Assembly (NCBI RefSeq): GCF_006438915.1
Contig: NZ_RCZE01000005.1
Coordinates: 62,001 to 126,000 of the forward strand
Direction: 5' to 3'
Length of the DNA: 64,000 nucleotides
DNA from: Pseudomonas arsenicoxydans
Lineage (GTDB): Bacteria; Pseudomonadota; Gammaproteobacteria; Pseudomonadales; Pseudomonadaceae
Below the pieces are notes generated by a model that saw nothing but the letters and a program-made list of their open reading frames with translations, did no database searches and was not told where the DNA came from. Shown here piece by piece: positions 35,044 through 43,692 of the stretch (positions within the stretch are counted from its first letter, which is position 1; each line of letters starts with the position of its first letter). The position numbers and the translations under genes are program-made.

Positions 35044-35808
35044 TCAACCGCGCACCAAATAGGCCCCTGAAGGAACCCGATATCGCAGTTTCTTGCATTT
35101 GCCGGGGGCAGGCTGATGCCCTGGCGGGCGACCAGGAAACCAGATTCGGCATTTACCCGGTGGCGGCCTGTGGCCGCGGGGAATCTCAAGCTGATCGTAG
35201 GCGGACTCTGGCTCGACGGAAGTCATTTGCACCGTTCCTACGGGCAGAAGTCTGCCTGCCGTCGGTGAATCCGATGCCAAATCTGCCTGTGCGCGAGCGA
35301 AGTTGCCCGCGTCACGCCCAGTGTCTGCAGTGGATTGCTCAATCACCGCCCTCTGCGCTTCGCGGCGCCTTTGGGTCTCCGCTTCCAGCGCTTCCCGCAC
35401 TGCGACCCGATCTTCTTTGGCGTTGGGTGGAATACCCGAAGATTGGGCCTGCTGCGCCGCCTGAATCAGTTGGAAGTTGCGGTTGCGCAACTCGATGTTG
35501 CGCCCAACCCGCAAGTTCGAGCGCACCGCCAATGTTTCAGCCTGCTGGTACTGCCCCTGCTGAAGGCGCAACACACCGAGGTAATGCAGCGTCGCGGGAT
35601 TGTTCGGCTGGATATGCAGGGCACGCTCCAGCGTGGCGGCGGCCTGGTCCCGTTGGCCATTTCCATACTGCTGCGAGGCTGTTTCGATCAGGGCGGTAGA
35701 CGCGCTGTTGCTTTGCGCGGACGCACCTCGCTCGGCAGCAACCGAACAAAACGACCCGACGGCGCAGAACATCAGGATAAGGCCGGGCAGAAAATACTGG
35801 GTGGGCAT
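35044..35808 (-). CDS. Exported TPR protein with C-terminal PPGKC repeat
   Basis: The 254-aa protein has a signal peptide (FLPGLILMFCAVGSFCSVAA), a TPR-like helical part (YGNGQRDQAAATLERALHIQ, ATLHYLGVLRLQQGQYQQAE), a charged coiled segment (EDRVAVREALEAETQRRREA) and a distinctive C-terminus with a doubled motif, RPPPGKCRIWFPG and QPAPGKCKKLRYRV, ending SGAYLVRG. The doubled PPGKC motif occurs in small exported pseudomonad proteins of unknown role. The start at 35808 gives the signal peptide; the frame opens further up without one. Confidence 0.72.
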   Translation of the reverse strand: MPTQYFLPGLILMFCAVGSFCSVAAERGASAQSNSASTALIETASQQYGNGQRDQAAATLERALHIQPNNPATLHYLGVLRLQQGQYQQAETLAVRSNLRVGRNIELRNRNFQLIQAAQQAQSSGIPPNAKEDRVAVREALEAETQRRREAQRAVIEQSTADTGRDAGNFARAQADLASDSPTAGRLLPVGTVQMTSVEPESAYDQLEIPRGHRPPPGKCRIWFPGRPPGHQPAPGKCKKLRYRVPSGAYLVRG

Positions 35809-36078
35809 CAGGGTCGGACTCGACAGAACTCGGAAGGCATTGCTGTTAAACAGGCCACGGCGCTGCTCGGCGTTTGCGATACAGGGCGGCAATTGACCGG
35901 GGCAATACCCCGAAGTTCCTGCTGCTACGGGACCTATTTAAACAATGGTCCTTTAGAACTTTTCTCTATTTATCGGTCTATCTGGATAGGCACTTTCGCT
36001 CGGTAAGCACTGCCCCCGCAGGCTTGCCTCAGCCAATTGGCCACATGCCCAATTTTCGATCAGAGGTTGTCTTCGCTC

Positions 36079-36474
36079 ATGAAATTCAATGTCCCACGGA
36101 TGGTGCTCTTCGGCCTGTTCGCGTTTGCGGCAGTGAGCTCGGCATCAGCCACACAGATGAAAACCTTAACCCCTGTTTTCGCCAATGAAGTCACAGTCGT
36201 TCAAGCGCCTGCCCACGCCGCTGAGAACCCTTGGCCAACCTTGGCCAGTATGGCCGGCAATCATCCAGGGCCGTTGCTTGCCCATGACGACCGCTACTGG
36301 CGCGACGGCCGTTGGCATGATCGTAGAGACGATTGGCGCCGGGACGAATGGCGCAGAGAGAATTGGCGCAGAGAGCAAGCTCGCCGAGAAGCGGAAAGTC
36401 GTGATTGGGAGCGCCATCAGGATCGAGCCATGCGGCACCGTTACGAGGACGAGCACCGTTACTATCGTCGCTAG
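36079..36474 (+). CDS. Exported Arg/Trp/Asp-rich small protein
   Basis: The 131-aa product has a signal peptide (VPRMVLFGLFAFAAVSSASA) and a highly charged C-terminal half made of WRRDEWRRENWRREQARREA-type repeats ending in HRYYRR. This low-complexity region resembles RcnB-like or YXWGXW-type exported proteins, but I cannot place it. A GAGG lies 12 bases before the ATG. It diverges from the TPR gene. Its strong coding bias in a repetitive region suggests it is real; function is unknown. Confidence 0.6.
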   Translation: MKFNVPRMVLFGLFAFAAVSSASATQMKTLTPVFANEVTVVQAPAHAAENPWPTLASMAGNHPGPLLAHDDRYWRDGRWHDRRDDWRRDEWRRENWRREQARREAESRDWERHQDRAMRHRYEDEHRYYRR

Positions 36475-36508
36475 GTTGTGTTGCGTCGACCGGTTGAACT
36501 CACAGTCA

Positions 36509-36548
36509 ATTGCTGCCCGTCGTCGCAGGCAGCAATCGGCTAGAAGCA
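36509..36548. repeat. Dispersed intergenic repeat, copy D
   Basis: AATTGCTGCCCGTCGTCGCA followed by GGCAGCAATCGGCTAGAAGC. The TTGCTGCC and GGCAGCAA halves form an inverted repeat. Same unit as at 22691 and elsewhere. Confidence 0.6.
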
Positions 36549-36639
36549 GTTCTCTAGACACCACATACCTGTCCGAGCCTTACAAAGCGCGCTAGGGTTT
36601 AACTATTACGAAGGTTTGACACTTGGGTGCCTTGTAGAG

Positions 36640-36951
36640 ATGAACCGTACAGAGCAGTTAGTCCAAGGATCAACACAACACAACAGTCCACTTGAGCTTC
36701 TCATCCATGTGCTGGAGGCTTCCATCGAATTGGTATCGCTTCCCGAGAATGATTTCAGCTGGTCTCTTTGGTCGGATAGAGATGAAGCGAAAGCAGAATT
36801 GGAGGGGCTGATCAACTCGCTTAGAGCTGGGGTACTGCCCGAAAGAGTGCGCTTTGCTGTACTTTTTGCCCCAACAGGCCCGCTGCAAGAAGTCAGTATC
36901 AGCAGCGGGTGGGCAAATACTTTGTTGAAAGTCGCCGATAAATTTGATTAA
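36640..36951 (+). CDS. Small hypothetical protein
   Basis: The 103-aa product starts MNRTEQLVQGSTQHNSPLEL and is acidic, with no signal or membrane segment. Predicted helices include LIHVLEASIELVSLPEND and DEAKAELEGLINSLRAG, followed by a beta hairpin (RVRFAVLFAPTGPLQEVSIS). No strong ribosome site is visible; an upstream TTG (36616) is possible. Sequence complexity and codon use look like a real gene. No family recognised. Confidence 0.55.
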   Translation: MNRTEQLVQGSTQHNSPLELLIHVLEASIELVSLPENDFSWSLWSDRDEAKAELEGLINSLRAGVLPERVRFAVLFAPTGPLQEVSISSGWANTLLKVADKFD

Positions 36952-37240
36952 GCAGAAGCACAGCTATGGTGAGCGAATAAAGCAGATTTGGCAGATGCCA
37001 GAGCAGCAACATCAAATAGTCCTAATGACTTCTTTGGTCATTCTCTGCCGGTCAGGGATGCGAAGCATGTTGTTCTAATACAATGCAAATGACTGGTCAG
37101 GTCGAATGCAACTGGTTGGACATGTCTGAGCAATTACCCAGCAGGCCGCGGGGATTCAATTCTTTGCGCTTTGAATCATGTTTCCAGCTGCACCCTCATC
37201 ATTTCCATGCTGAGTCTCTGTACTGATTCGCGAGAGGTTA
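36952..37240. other. Intergenic gap
   Basis: No gene is supported here. TTTGGTCATTCTCTGCCGGT at 37036-37055 is a further copy of the CGTTCTCTGCCGGTC motif. The right part lies behind the stop of the small minus-strand gene. Confidence 0.35.
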
Positions 37241-37483
37241 CTACCCCCCTTGAGTATCAATATCGGCATCTTGAACCGGCTTATGTTCAGGTTCTGATTT
37301 GAAGTCGGGACTGAACGAGTTTTCTTTAGCTGCGGGGTCTTGTTTTGGATTATTAGGCGCGTCAACCTCGGCCGTTTTCGACGGCACTTCAGACCGCTTG
37401 GGGTCATGACCCGTTTCGTTATCCGTGCCGCTCGTACTGCCCTGCTGCGATATGTTTCCCGGTGCATTCTCATCGATATCCAT
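37241..37483 (-). CDS. Small hydrophilic hypothetical protein
   Basis: The 80-aa product (MDIDENAPGNISQQGSTSGT...) is rich in D, E, K, P, N and S and has no ordered-looking hydrophobic core, so it is probably intrinsically disordered. GGAGAG lies 5 bases before the ATG, supporting expression. Such small acidic, disordered proteins are common in pseudomonads and of unknown role. Confidence 0.5.
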   Translation of the reverse strand: MDIDENAPGNISQQGSTSGTDNETGHDPKRSEVPSKTAEVDAPNNPKQDPAAKENSFSPDFKSEPEHKPVQDADIDTQGG

Positions 37484-37630
37484 GCTGCTCTCCGATGGTT
37501 ATGTATATGTCCGTGCTTGAACATGTGACGCAGAGCAGCGCTGTAAGTGCCCGGCAATAGACGAATGGCGAGAACAAAAAAACCTGCGCACACTCCTATC
37601 GTATCGTTCTTCACCGGTTGCTTTTTGGTG

Positions 37631-37668
37631 GATTACAGCCCTTCGTAGGGGGCAGCTATCGGCCAAAA
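37631..37668. repeat. Dispersed intergenic repeat, copy E
   Basis: GATTACAGCCCTTCGTAGGG followed by GGCAGCTATCGGCCAAAA. Degenerate copy of the repeat unit described at 22691. Confidence 0.5.
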
Positions 37669-37728
37669 CAATGGACATTTCCCACGCCAAGGCGCTAGCG
37701 TCAGCCCCTTCAATTCGAGTGCTACACC

Positions 37729-38168
37729 ATGGATGCTATTGCCGACTACTCAAATGAACACCATCGCCGTTGCGTCGTAGAACTCTGGGAAACCGTATTC
37801 GGTTACGAAACCGCGCATAACACCCCCAGCCTTGCTATCGACAAAAAACTGGCCGCAGCGGATGGCCTTTTCTTTGTAGCGCTGTCGGGAAATGAAGTTG
37901 TTGTAACCGTTCCCGATACGACGGCCATCGTGGATGGTTGTACTCGGTGGCGGTGCACCCGTCGCACCGCAGAAAAGGCATAGGGATGAATCTAGTCCGT
38001 CATGCAGAGGATGCTTTGACAGCGCGAGGCTGCATGAAAATCAACCTGCAAATCGTCAGCTCAAATGAAAGTGTCAAAACCTTCTACGAATCTTTGGTCT
38101 ACTCGACCGAACCGCGAATCAGTATGGGCAAAAAGATCGAGTCGAATATCGAGATGCCGGGAGAGTAG
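37729..38168 (+). pseudogene. GNAT acetyltransferase broken by a frameshift
   Basis: Two overlapping frames together make one GNAT enzyme of about 145 aa. The first (from 37729) gives YSNEHHRRCVVELWETVFGY and FFVALSGNEVVVTV. The second frame resumes with YDGHRGWLYSVAVHPSHRRK (the acetyl-CoA-binding loop R-R-K-G-I-G) and ends TFYESLVYSTEPRISMGKKI. The frame shifts by one base (net) near 37911-37918; a loss of four bases, removing part of the expected GTVMAGYDG strand, would explain it. Repeats flank it on both sides. Without the shift it would be an ordinary small-molecule N-acetyltransferase. Confidence 0.85.
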
Positions 38169-38727
38169 GCTTGGTGAACGCCCGCTTCGGGTCGATTGCA
38201 GCCCCTCCTGAGGGGCAGTTCATCAGCCAAGAGCTGCCATTCAGATCGCCGTTCAGACTGTTTTACACGTTAACCAGGCACTCCAGAACAGGCTGCTGAA
38301 AAACCGGGTAGCGTCCCCAAAACCCGAATCAACTTAGGTCTAAAGAATGATAATAAAAATTCATTAATTTTATGTAACGCATTCCTGACAGGAATGCCAA
38401 AGCACTTAGGTTTCGTTCAAGCGACAGTCAGGGAGGGTCGCTTTCAGTCCGTCTCGATGGGCCGCAATCAGCCCAAAGCAGCTGGTAACTGGAGCAATGG
38501 CAAATGTGCACCTATGCTTGGTTTTGCTGGAAAACCGATCAAGCAGACGGTGCTGCTCCGACAAGGGTGCGCAACATTTGAAACAGGTCATCTGAGCGAA
38601 TCAACGCCAGTACTCCTCAGTGATGACCCGAGCGCTAAGTAAGTGACCGCGCTTAGAGAAATGTCCCTGCGCCGTAGTTCCCGAGTTTGGGTTGTCCATG
38701 CATTTGGCATCCTTCAAGGAGAACTCT
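38169..38727. other. Long gap with repeats and an AT-rich operator-like palindrome
   Basis: No gene is seen in about 560 bases. It contains two more copies of the dispersed unit (38181-38237, beginning CCCGCTTCGGGTCGATTGCA, and 38437-38485), an AT-rich stretch at 38340-38375, and a perfect palindrome GCATTCCT-GAC-AGGAATGC at 38379-38397. The ribosome site AAGGAGA of the next gene is at 38716-38722. Confidence 0.5.
38379..38397. promoter_or_regulatory. Palindromic operator-like site
   Basis: Perfect 8-bp arms (GCATTCCT/AGGAATGC) with a 3-base centre, next to an AT-rich promoter-like tract. It could be a repressor site or a small hairpin; no nearby regulator gene is an obvious owner. Confidence 0.3.
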
Positions 38728-40350
38728 ATGACGCAAGCTCTCAAACCCATAGCCGTTCTGGCTGCTTTTATCGCGCTGGCCTTGCCTGCCATGGCAGCCA
38801 CGCAGGCAGCCACCGAAATTCCACGGGGGATCACTACACCCGATCACATCGAAACCCGTATCGGCACACTGGAGTTCAAGGACGGCGCGCCAAGCGTAAA
38901 AACCACGCAGGACGTCTACGACACCTTGGCGTTCACTCGCGGTATCGACGCGTTCATGAACAGTTTTTCGGGCGCATCGGCCTATGCGATTCGCGAGGGT
39001 TTCCACAGCATTGGGGCTGAAGACAATTCGGTGGTCATCTTCTCCGAGTTGATGGACGCCCAATCGCTCTTTCTCACCGCCAACGCCGACACCATCTATT
39101 CGCTGTCTGTTCTCGACTTGACGAAAGGTCCAATGGTGATTGAGGTGCCACCCAAATCACTCGGCACGCTCAATGACATGTGGTTCGGCTGGATCATCGA
39201 CATCGGCGCGCCCGGCCCTGATCGGGGCGAAGGCGGAAAGTACCTGGTCGTGCCGCCGGACTACGACGGTCCGCTTCCAGACAGTGGCTTCTTCGTAGGC
39301 CGATCTAAAACCAATCATGTTCTGTATGCCGTTCGCGCCTTCATGGAGAACAATGATCCGAAACCCTCTGTCGACCTGATCAAAGACAAGCTGAAAATTT
39401 ATCCCTACACGCCCGGCGGCTACGGCACCAGCATCGCCACGGCGCTCGCCGGCCAGATCAGGCTGGAGCCCGATCCGCCGATACCGCCGACAAAATTCGT
39501 GGAGGGCAGCGGCAAGTCTTTCAACACCATTCCCCCTAATGACTTTGCCTATTACGAGATGCTCGACAAACTTGTGCAGCTGGAACCGGCCACCTCGTTC
39601 GACCCGGAACTCCTTGGCCAACTGGCGGGCATCGGGATCGCCAAGGGCAAGCCCTTTGCTCCGGACGAGCGGATGAAGAAGATCCTCACCGACGCGGCGG
39701 CCGTGGGCAATGCAGCGGGACGATCACTGAACTTTCGTGGCGCCGAATACCCCGGCTGGGCTTACTACCCGAATTCGATGTGGGCCAACATGCTATGGCA
39801 GGGTGGTTTCGACTTTGAGACACCGCCGCCCATGATCACCAAGGAAGGCTTGTTCAAGCCATTACCACCGACCGGTGCGCGAACGCTCGATTCGCGCACG
39901 GCCTTTTATTACGGCTACACCATGGATTCGCCGGGCATGATCATGCGACTGCCCAATGTGGGCTCGCAGTACCTCATGGGCTTCACCGATGCGCAAAAGA
40001 ATCCCTTCGATGGCGGCAAAACCTACAAGGTGACCTTGCCACCGAAAATTCCAGCAGCCAGGTTCTGGTCGTTCACCGTCTACGACAATCAGACGCGGTC
40101 CATGCTCCAGACGCCGCAGCGCTACCCGCGCGCCGGCAGCCAGACCTACCCTTCCCCGGCCGCCGTCGAGAATGCGGACGGGTCCACGACCATTTACTTC
40201 GGTCCGACCAAGCCAGCCGAAGCCAAGGCAGGCAACTGGATCCAGACCACGCCGGACAAGGGCTGGTTCACGATCCTGCGCCTCTACAGTCCACTTGAAT
40301 CGTTCTTCAGCAAAGCGTGGCGGCCGAGCGAGCTCGAACTGGTTCGGTGA
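38728..40350 (+). CDS. DUF1254/DUF1214 exported protein
   Basis: The 540-aa protein has a cleavable signal peptide (PIAVLAAFIALALPAMA) rather than a lipobox. It carries DUF1254 (TQDVYDTLAFTRGIDAFMNS, NADTIYSLSVLDLTKGPMVI) and DUF1214 (AARFWSFTVYDNQTRSMLQT, IYFGPTKPAEAKAGNWIQTT, ending GWFTILRLYSPLESFFSKAW). It is related to, but clearly diverged from, the lipoprotein at 33303, so the two are old paralogues rather than a recent duplication. AAGGAGA lies 5 bases before the ATG. Function unknown. Confidence 0.9.
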   Translation: MTQALKPIAVLAAFIALALPAMAATQAATEIPRGITTPDHIETRIGTLEFKDGAPSVKTTQDVYDTLAFTRGIDAFMNSFSGASAYAIREGFHSIGAEDNSVVIFSELMDAQSLFLTANADTIYSLSVLDLTKGPMVIEVPPKSLGTLNDMWFGWIIDIGAPGPDRGEGGKYLVVPPDYDGPLPDSGFFVGRSKTNHVLYAVRAFMENNDPKPSVDLIKDKLKIYPYTPGGYGTSIATALAGQIRLEPDPPIPPTKFVEGSGKSFNTIPPNDFAYYEMLDKLVQLEPATSFDPELLGQLAGIGIAKGKPFAPDERMKKILTDAAAVGNAAGRSLNFRGAEYPGWAYYPNSMWANMLWQGGFDFETPPPMITKEGLFKPLPPTGARTLDSRTAFYYGYTMDSPGMIMRLPNVGSQYLMGFTDAQKNPFDGGKTYKVTLPPKIPAARFWSFTVYDNQTRSMLQTPQRYPRAGSQTYPSPAAVENADGSTTIYFGPTKPAEAKAGNWIQTTPDKGWFTILRLYSPLESFFSKAWRPSELELVR

Positions 40351-40360
40351 GACAACGTCA

Positions 40361-40393
40361 CGGTCAGCACAACCGTTTGGGCGGTGCTGACCG
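40361..40393. terminator. Bidirectional terminator hairpin
   Basis: CGGTCAGCAC (40361-40370) pairs perfectly with GTGCTGACCG (40384-40393) across a 13-base loop, midway between convergent stops at 40350 and 40407. Confidence 0.7.
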
Positions 40394-40406
40394 CGATGTT
40401 TAAGGC

Positions 40407-41867
40407 TCAATCCCCCGCCTGCGACAAAGGCCTGGCCACCTGCTCCAACGCCTGACGCTCCGCCGCCACGCCCCAAACCGCTTGCACCCCCGCCGCCACA
40501 CACATCAGCGCAGCGCCTATCAGATAACCGATCAACAAACTGCTGCGCTGCTGGGTCTGGATCAGTTGGCCAAACAGCATCGGCCCGATGATGCCGCCCA
40601 GGCCAGTGCCAAACGCGTAAAACACGGCGATGGCCAAGGCGCGGATTTCCAGTGGGAAGGTTTCTGCCACGGTCAGGTACGCAGAGCTGGCCGCCGCCGA
40701 CGCGAAAAAGAAGATCACCATCCACGCCGCCGCTTGCTGGGTCACGTCCAGCCAACCCTGCTGGAAAGCATAGCCACTGAGCGCCAACAAGATCCCGGAC
40801 GTCGCGTAGGTAAAGCTGATCATCACCCGTCGGCCGATCATGTCAAACAACCGCCCCAACAGCAGCGGCCCGCAGAAATTACCCAGGGCCAAGGGCAATA
40901 CGTACCAACCGACCTGCTCGGCGGGCACCTGGTAAAAATCGGTGAGCACCAGCGCGTAAGTGAAGAAAATCGCGTTGTAAAAGAACGCCTGCGCGGTCAG
41001 CAGGGTCATCCCGACCAACGCCCTACGGGTGAAACGGATGAACAGGGTATGAAAGACCTCCGCCAGCGGCGTATGGTCCCGCGCGTGCAGGCGCAGCGGT
41101 TTGCTGGTCACGGCCGGCAGTTCATGGCCTTGTTCGCGCAGACGCGCTTCGATGCCTTCGACGATGCGTCGCGCCTCATCGCTCCGACCGTGGACCAGCA
41201 ACCAGCGCGGGCTTTCCGGCAACCACAGGCGCATCACCAGAATCACCAGCCCCAGCGCTGCGCCGATGCCGAAGCACAGACGCCAGCCCAGATCGCCGCC
41301 GACCACGTTCGGATCCAGCAGGACAATGGCCCCACCGGCGCCCAGCGCTGCACCTAACCAGAACGTGCCGTTGATGGTCAGATCAACCCAACCGCGAAAA
41401 CGTGCCGGGGTGAATTCCTGGATGGTCGAATTGATCGCCGTGTATTCGCCGCCGATGCCCATGCCCGTGAGGAAGCGGAACAACAGGAAGCTTTCCAGGT
41501 TGAAGGAAAACGCCGTCGCCGCCGTGGCGCCGACATACAGCCACAACGTAATGAAGAACAACTTGCGCCGCCCCAGGCGATCGGTCAGCCAGCCGAACAG
41601 CAAGGCACCGAGCACGGCGCCGGCGATGTAGACGCCGCCGGCCAAGCCAATATCGACGTTGCTCATGCGCAGGTCAGGGCTGTTTTTCAGCGCGCCGGAC
41701 ACCGAGCCGGCCAGCGTCACTTCCAGACCGTCGAGCAACCAGGTGATGCCCAGCGCGACCACGAGCAAGGAGTGAAAACGCCCCCATGGCAAACGGTCCA
41801 GGCGGGCTGGAAGATCGGTTTCGAAAACTGCGCCGGAGTTGCGGCTAAAGAGCTGTTGGTGGGTCAT
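40407..41867 (-). CDS. MFS transporter, sugar/aromatic acid type
   Basis: The 486-aa protein has 12 predicted membrane helices and the major facilitator motif GWLTDRLGRRKLF between helices 2 and 3, repeated as GRLFDMIGRRVMI in the second half. FLTGMGIGGEYTAINSTIQEF and PESPRWLLVHGRSDEARRIV are typical of the sugar porter/SP-like and aromatic acid:H+ symporter branch, including an MhbT/YdjK-like layout. The substrate cannot be read. ATG 41867 is preceded closely by GAGG; a longer frame to 41978 is not conserved-looking. No catabolic genes adjoin. Confidence 0.88.
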   Translation of the reverse strand: MTHQQLFSRNSGAVFETDLPARLDRLPWGRFHSLLVVALGITWLLDGLEVTLAGSVSGALKNSPDLRMSNVDIGLAGGVYIAGAVLGALLFGWLTDRLGRRKLFFITLWLYVGATAATAFSFNLESFLLFRFLTGMGIGGEYTAINSTIQEFTPARFRGWVDLTINGTFWLGAALGAGGAIVLLDPNVVGGDLGWRLCFGIGAALGLVILVMRLWLPESPRWLLVHGRSDEARRIVEGIEARLREQGHELPAVTSKPLRLHARDHTPLAEVFHTLFIRFTRRALVGMTLLTAQAFFYNAIFFTYALVLTDFYQVPAEQVGWYVLPLALGNFCGPLLLGRLFDMIGRRVMISFTYATSGILLALSGYAFQQGWLDVTQQAAAWMVIFFFASAAASSAYLTVAETFPLEIRALAIAVFYAFGTGLGGIIGPMLFGQLIQTQQRSSLLIGYLIGAALMCVAAGVQAVWGVAAERQALEQVARPLSQAGD

Positions 41868-42121
41868 CGCCTCATCATTTTCATGTGCAGGGCATTGTGA
41901 GTTAGGAGTTAGCGCCGGGATTGGGAGTTCAAAATTCCGCGGCCGGACCGGGTTTTGATGCGCTTTGCCACGCGCCAATCTGATACGTTTATTTTCATAC
42001 GTGTTGCTTATTGATTTTTATTGTGTCATTTATAGCCTCGCCGATCACAGGACTGATCCACCGCGCCAACCCGGATGGCGGGCAACCCGTTCCCTCAAAT
42101 GCCCTCCAAGGAGTCAACAAA

Positions 42122-42898
42122 ATGAACAAGACAGAACTTCTAGGTGCTCTGGCGCTATGTGCTTTCAGCTTCCTGGCACATGCCGATGACGACAGCCTGC
42201 GAATCGGTATCGAAGCCGCCTACCCACCCTTCTCCTTCAAGACACCGGAGGGCAACGTCAGCGGGTTCGACTACGACATCGGCAACGCCTTGTGCGAAGA
42301 AATGAAGGTCAAGTGCGAGTGGGTCATTCAGGAGTTCGACGGCATGATCCCGTCGCTCAAAGTGCGCAAGATCGATGCCGTGCTGTCGTCGATGTCAATC
42401 ACCGAAGACCGGATGAAGTCCGTGGACTTCAGCAAAAAGTACTACCACACACCGGGCAAGTTCGCGATGAAGGCCGGCAACGTGATCAATGACCCGTTGC
42501 TGGACTTGAAAGGCAAGAAAGTCGGCGTGCAACGTTCCTCGACTTACGATCGATTTGCCACCGAGCAACTGGAAAAAGCCGGCGTCGTCGTGGTGCGTTA
42601 CGGCTCACAAAATGAAGCCTTCCTCGATCTCGCCTCGGGTCGTCTGGACGCCACCCTCGCCGACATCGTCAACACCGATGAAAGCTTCATCAAGACACCA
42701 GCTGGCCAGGGTTTCGCGCTGACAGGGCCCGACATCAACGACCCGAAATACTTTGGCCGGGGTGCCGGGATCGCCGTGCGCAAAGGCGACAGCGCCAACG
42801 TTGCGCGCCTGAGTGCCGCGATTGACGCCATTCGTGCCAACGGCAAATACCAGCAAGTGATGGCCAAGTATTTCGCGTTCGATATCTACGGCGAGTAA
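42122..42898 (+). CDS. Periplasmic basic/polar amino acid-binding protein
   Basis: The 258-aa protein has a signal peptide (residues 1-21, ELLGALALCAFSFLAHA) and the family 3 solute-binding fold: LRIGIEAAYPPFSFKTPEGN, GFDYDIGNALCEEMKVKCEW, FDGMIPSLKVRKIDAVLSSM and the KKVGVQRSSTYDRFA hinge region. It most resembles the AotJ/ArgT/HisJ lysine-arginine-ornithine/histidine binders. AAGGAG lies 10 bases before the ATG. It is the first gene of the importer operon that continues with two permeases, a metallo-hydrolase and an ATPase. Confidence 0.93.
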   Translation: MNKTELLGALALCAFSFLAHADDDSLRIGIEAAYPPFSFKTPEGNVSGFDYDIGNALCEEMKVKCEWVIQEFDGMIPSLKVRKIDAVLSSMSITEDRMKSVDFSKKYYHTPGKFAMKAGNVINDPLLDLKGKKVGVQRSSTYDRFATEQLEKAGVVVVRYGSQNEAFLDLASGRLDATLADIVNTDESFIKTPAGQGFALTGPDINDPKYFGRGAGIAVRKGDSANVARLSAAIDAIRANGKYQQVMAKYFAFDIYGE

Positions 42899-42949
42899 GC
42901 CCTACCGATAGCCCCGGCGCCGGCCCTTTGCAGGCGTCACTTAGGGCTT
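42897..42949 (+). other. Hairpin between binding-protein and permease genes
   Basis: AAGCCCTA (42897-42904) pairs perfectly with TAGGGCTT (42942-42949), and CCGGCGCCGG inside can form a second small stem. In ABC importer operons such intercistronic structures often protect the binding-protein mRNA and raise its level over the permease genes; that role is inferred here. Confidence 0.45.
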
Positions 42950-42989
42950 GTCTTGCGCGCCTCGCGGCGCTCGCTTGAGGAACTTCATC

Positions 42990-43679
42990 ATGCTCCACGG
43001 CTACGGATCGAGCATTCTCGATGGCGCCTGGCTGACCATAAATTTGGCGTTGACGTCCATGTCCCTGGCGATTGCCCTGGGGCTGATCGGCGCGGCATTT
43101 CGACTGTCACCGCTCAAATGGCTGGCCCTGCTCGGGGAAAGCTACACCACCCTGATTCGCGGCATTCCAGACCTGGTGCTGATCCTGCTGATCTTCTACG
43201 GCGGCCAGGATCTGGTGAACCGCATGGCCCTGGCGTTCGGTTACACCCGCTATATCGACATCAATCCCTTTGTCGCGGGTGTCTGCACCATGGGTTTCAT
43301 TTTTGGTGCCTACCTCTCGGAAACCTTTCGCGGCGCCTTCATGGCAATCCCCAAAGGTCAAGCCGAGGCCGGTGTGGCCTACGGCATGGGCGGCGCGCAG
43401 GTGTTCTGGCGAATTCTGGTGCCGCAGATGATTCGCTTCGCCATTCCCGGGTTCACCAACAATTGGTTGGTCCTGACCAAATCCACCGCGCTGATCTCGG
43501 TGATCGGCTTGCAGGACATGATGTTCAAAGCCAAGAACGCAGCGGATGCCACACACGAGCCGTTCACGTTTTTCCTCGCGGTGGCGGCGCTGTACCTGAT
43601 GCTCACCAGCCTGTCCTTGCTGGTGCTGCGCTATCTGGAAAAACACTACTCGGTCGGCATCAAAGCCGCCGAATTGTGA
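42990..43679 (+). CDS. Amino acid ABC permease, HisQ/AotQ type
   Basis: The 229-aa inner-membrane protein has about five helices and the EAA loop AIPKGQAEAGVAYGMGGAQV followed by VLVPQ-like residues (ILVPQMIRFAIPGF), which contacts the ATPase. TTGAGGAAC precedes the ATG. It is the first of two permease subunits of a polar amino acid importer and lies 14 bases before the second. Confidence 0.93.
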   Translation: MLHGYGSSILDGAWLTINLALTSMSLAIALGLIGAAFRLSPLKWLALLGESYTTLIRGIPDLVLILLIFYGGQDLVNRMALAFGYTRYIDINPFVAGVCTMGFIFGAYLSETFRGAFMAIPKGQAEAGVAYGMGGAQVFWRILVPQMIRFAIPGFTNNWLVLTKSTALISVIGLQDMMFKAKNAADATHEPFTFFLAVAALYLMLTSLSLLVLRYLEKHYSVGIKAAEL

Positions 43680-43692
43680 GGCGGAGCCAACC

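Noticed and set aside
38394..38642. 82-codon open frame before the second DUF1254 gene
   Set aside because: It runs through a dispersed repeat copy and has no ribosome site or recognisable sequence.
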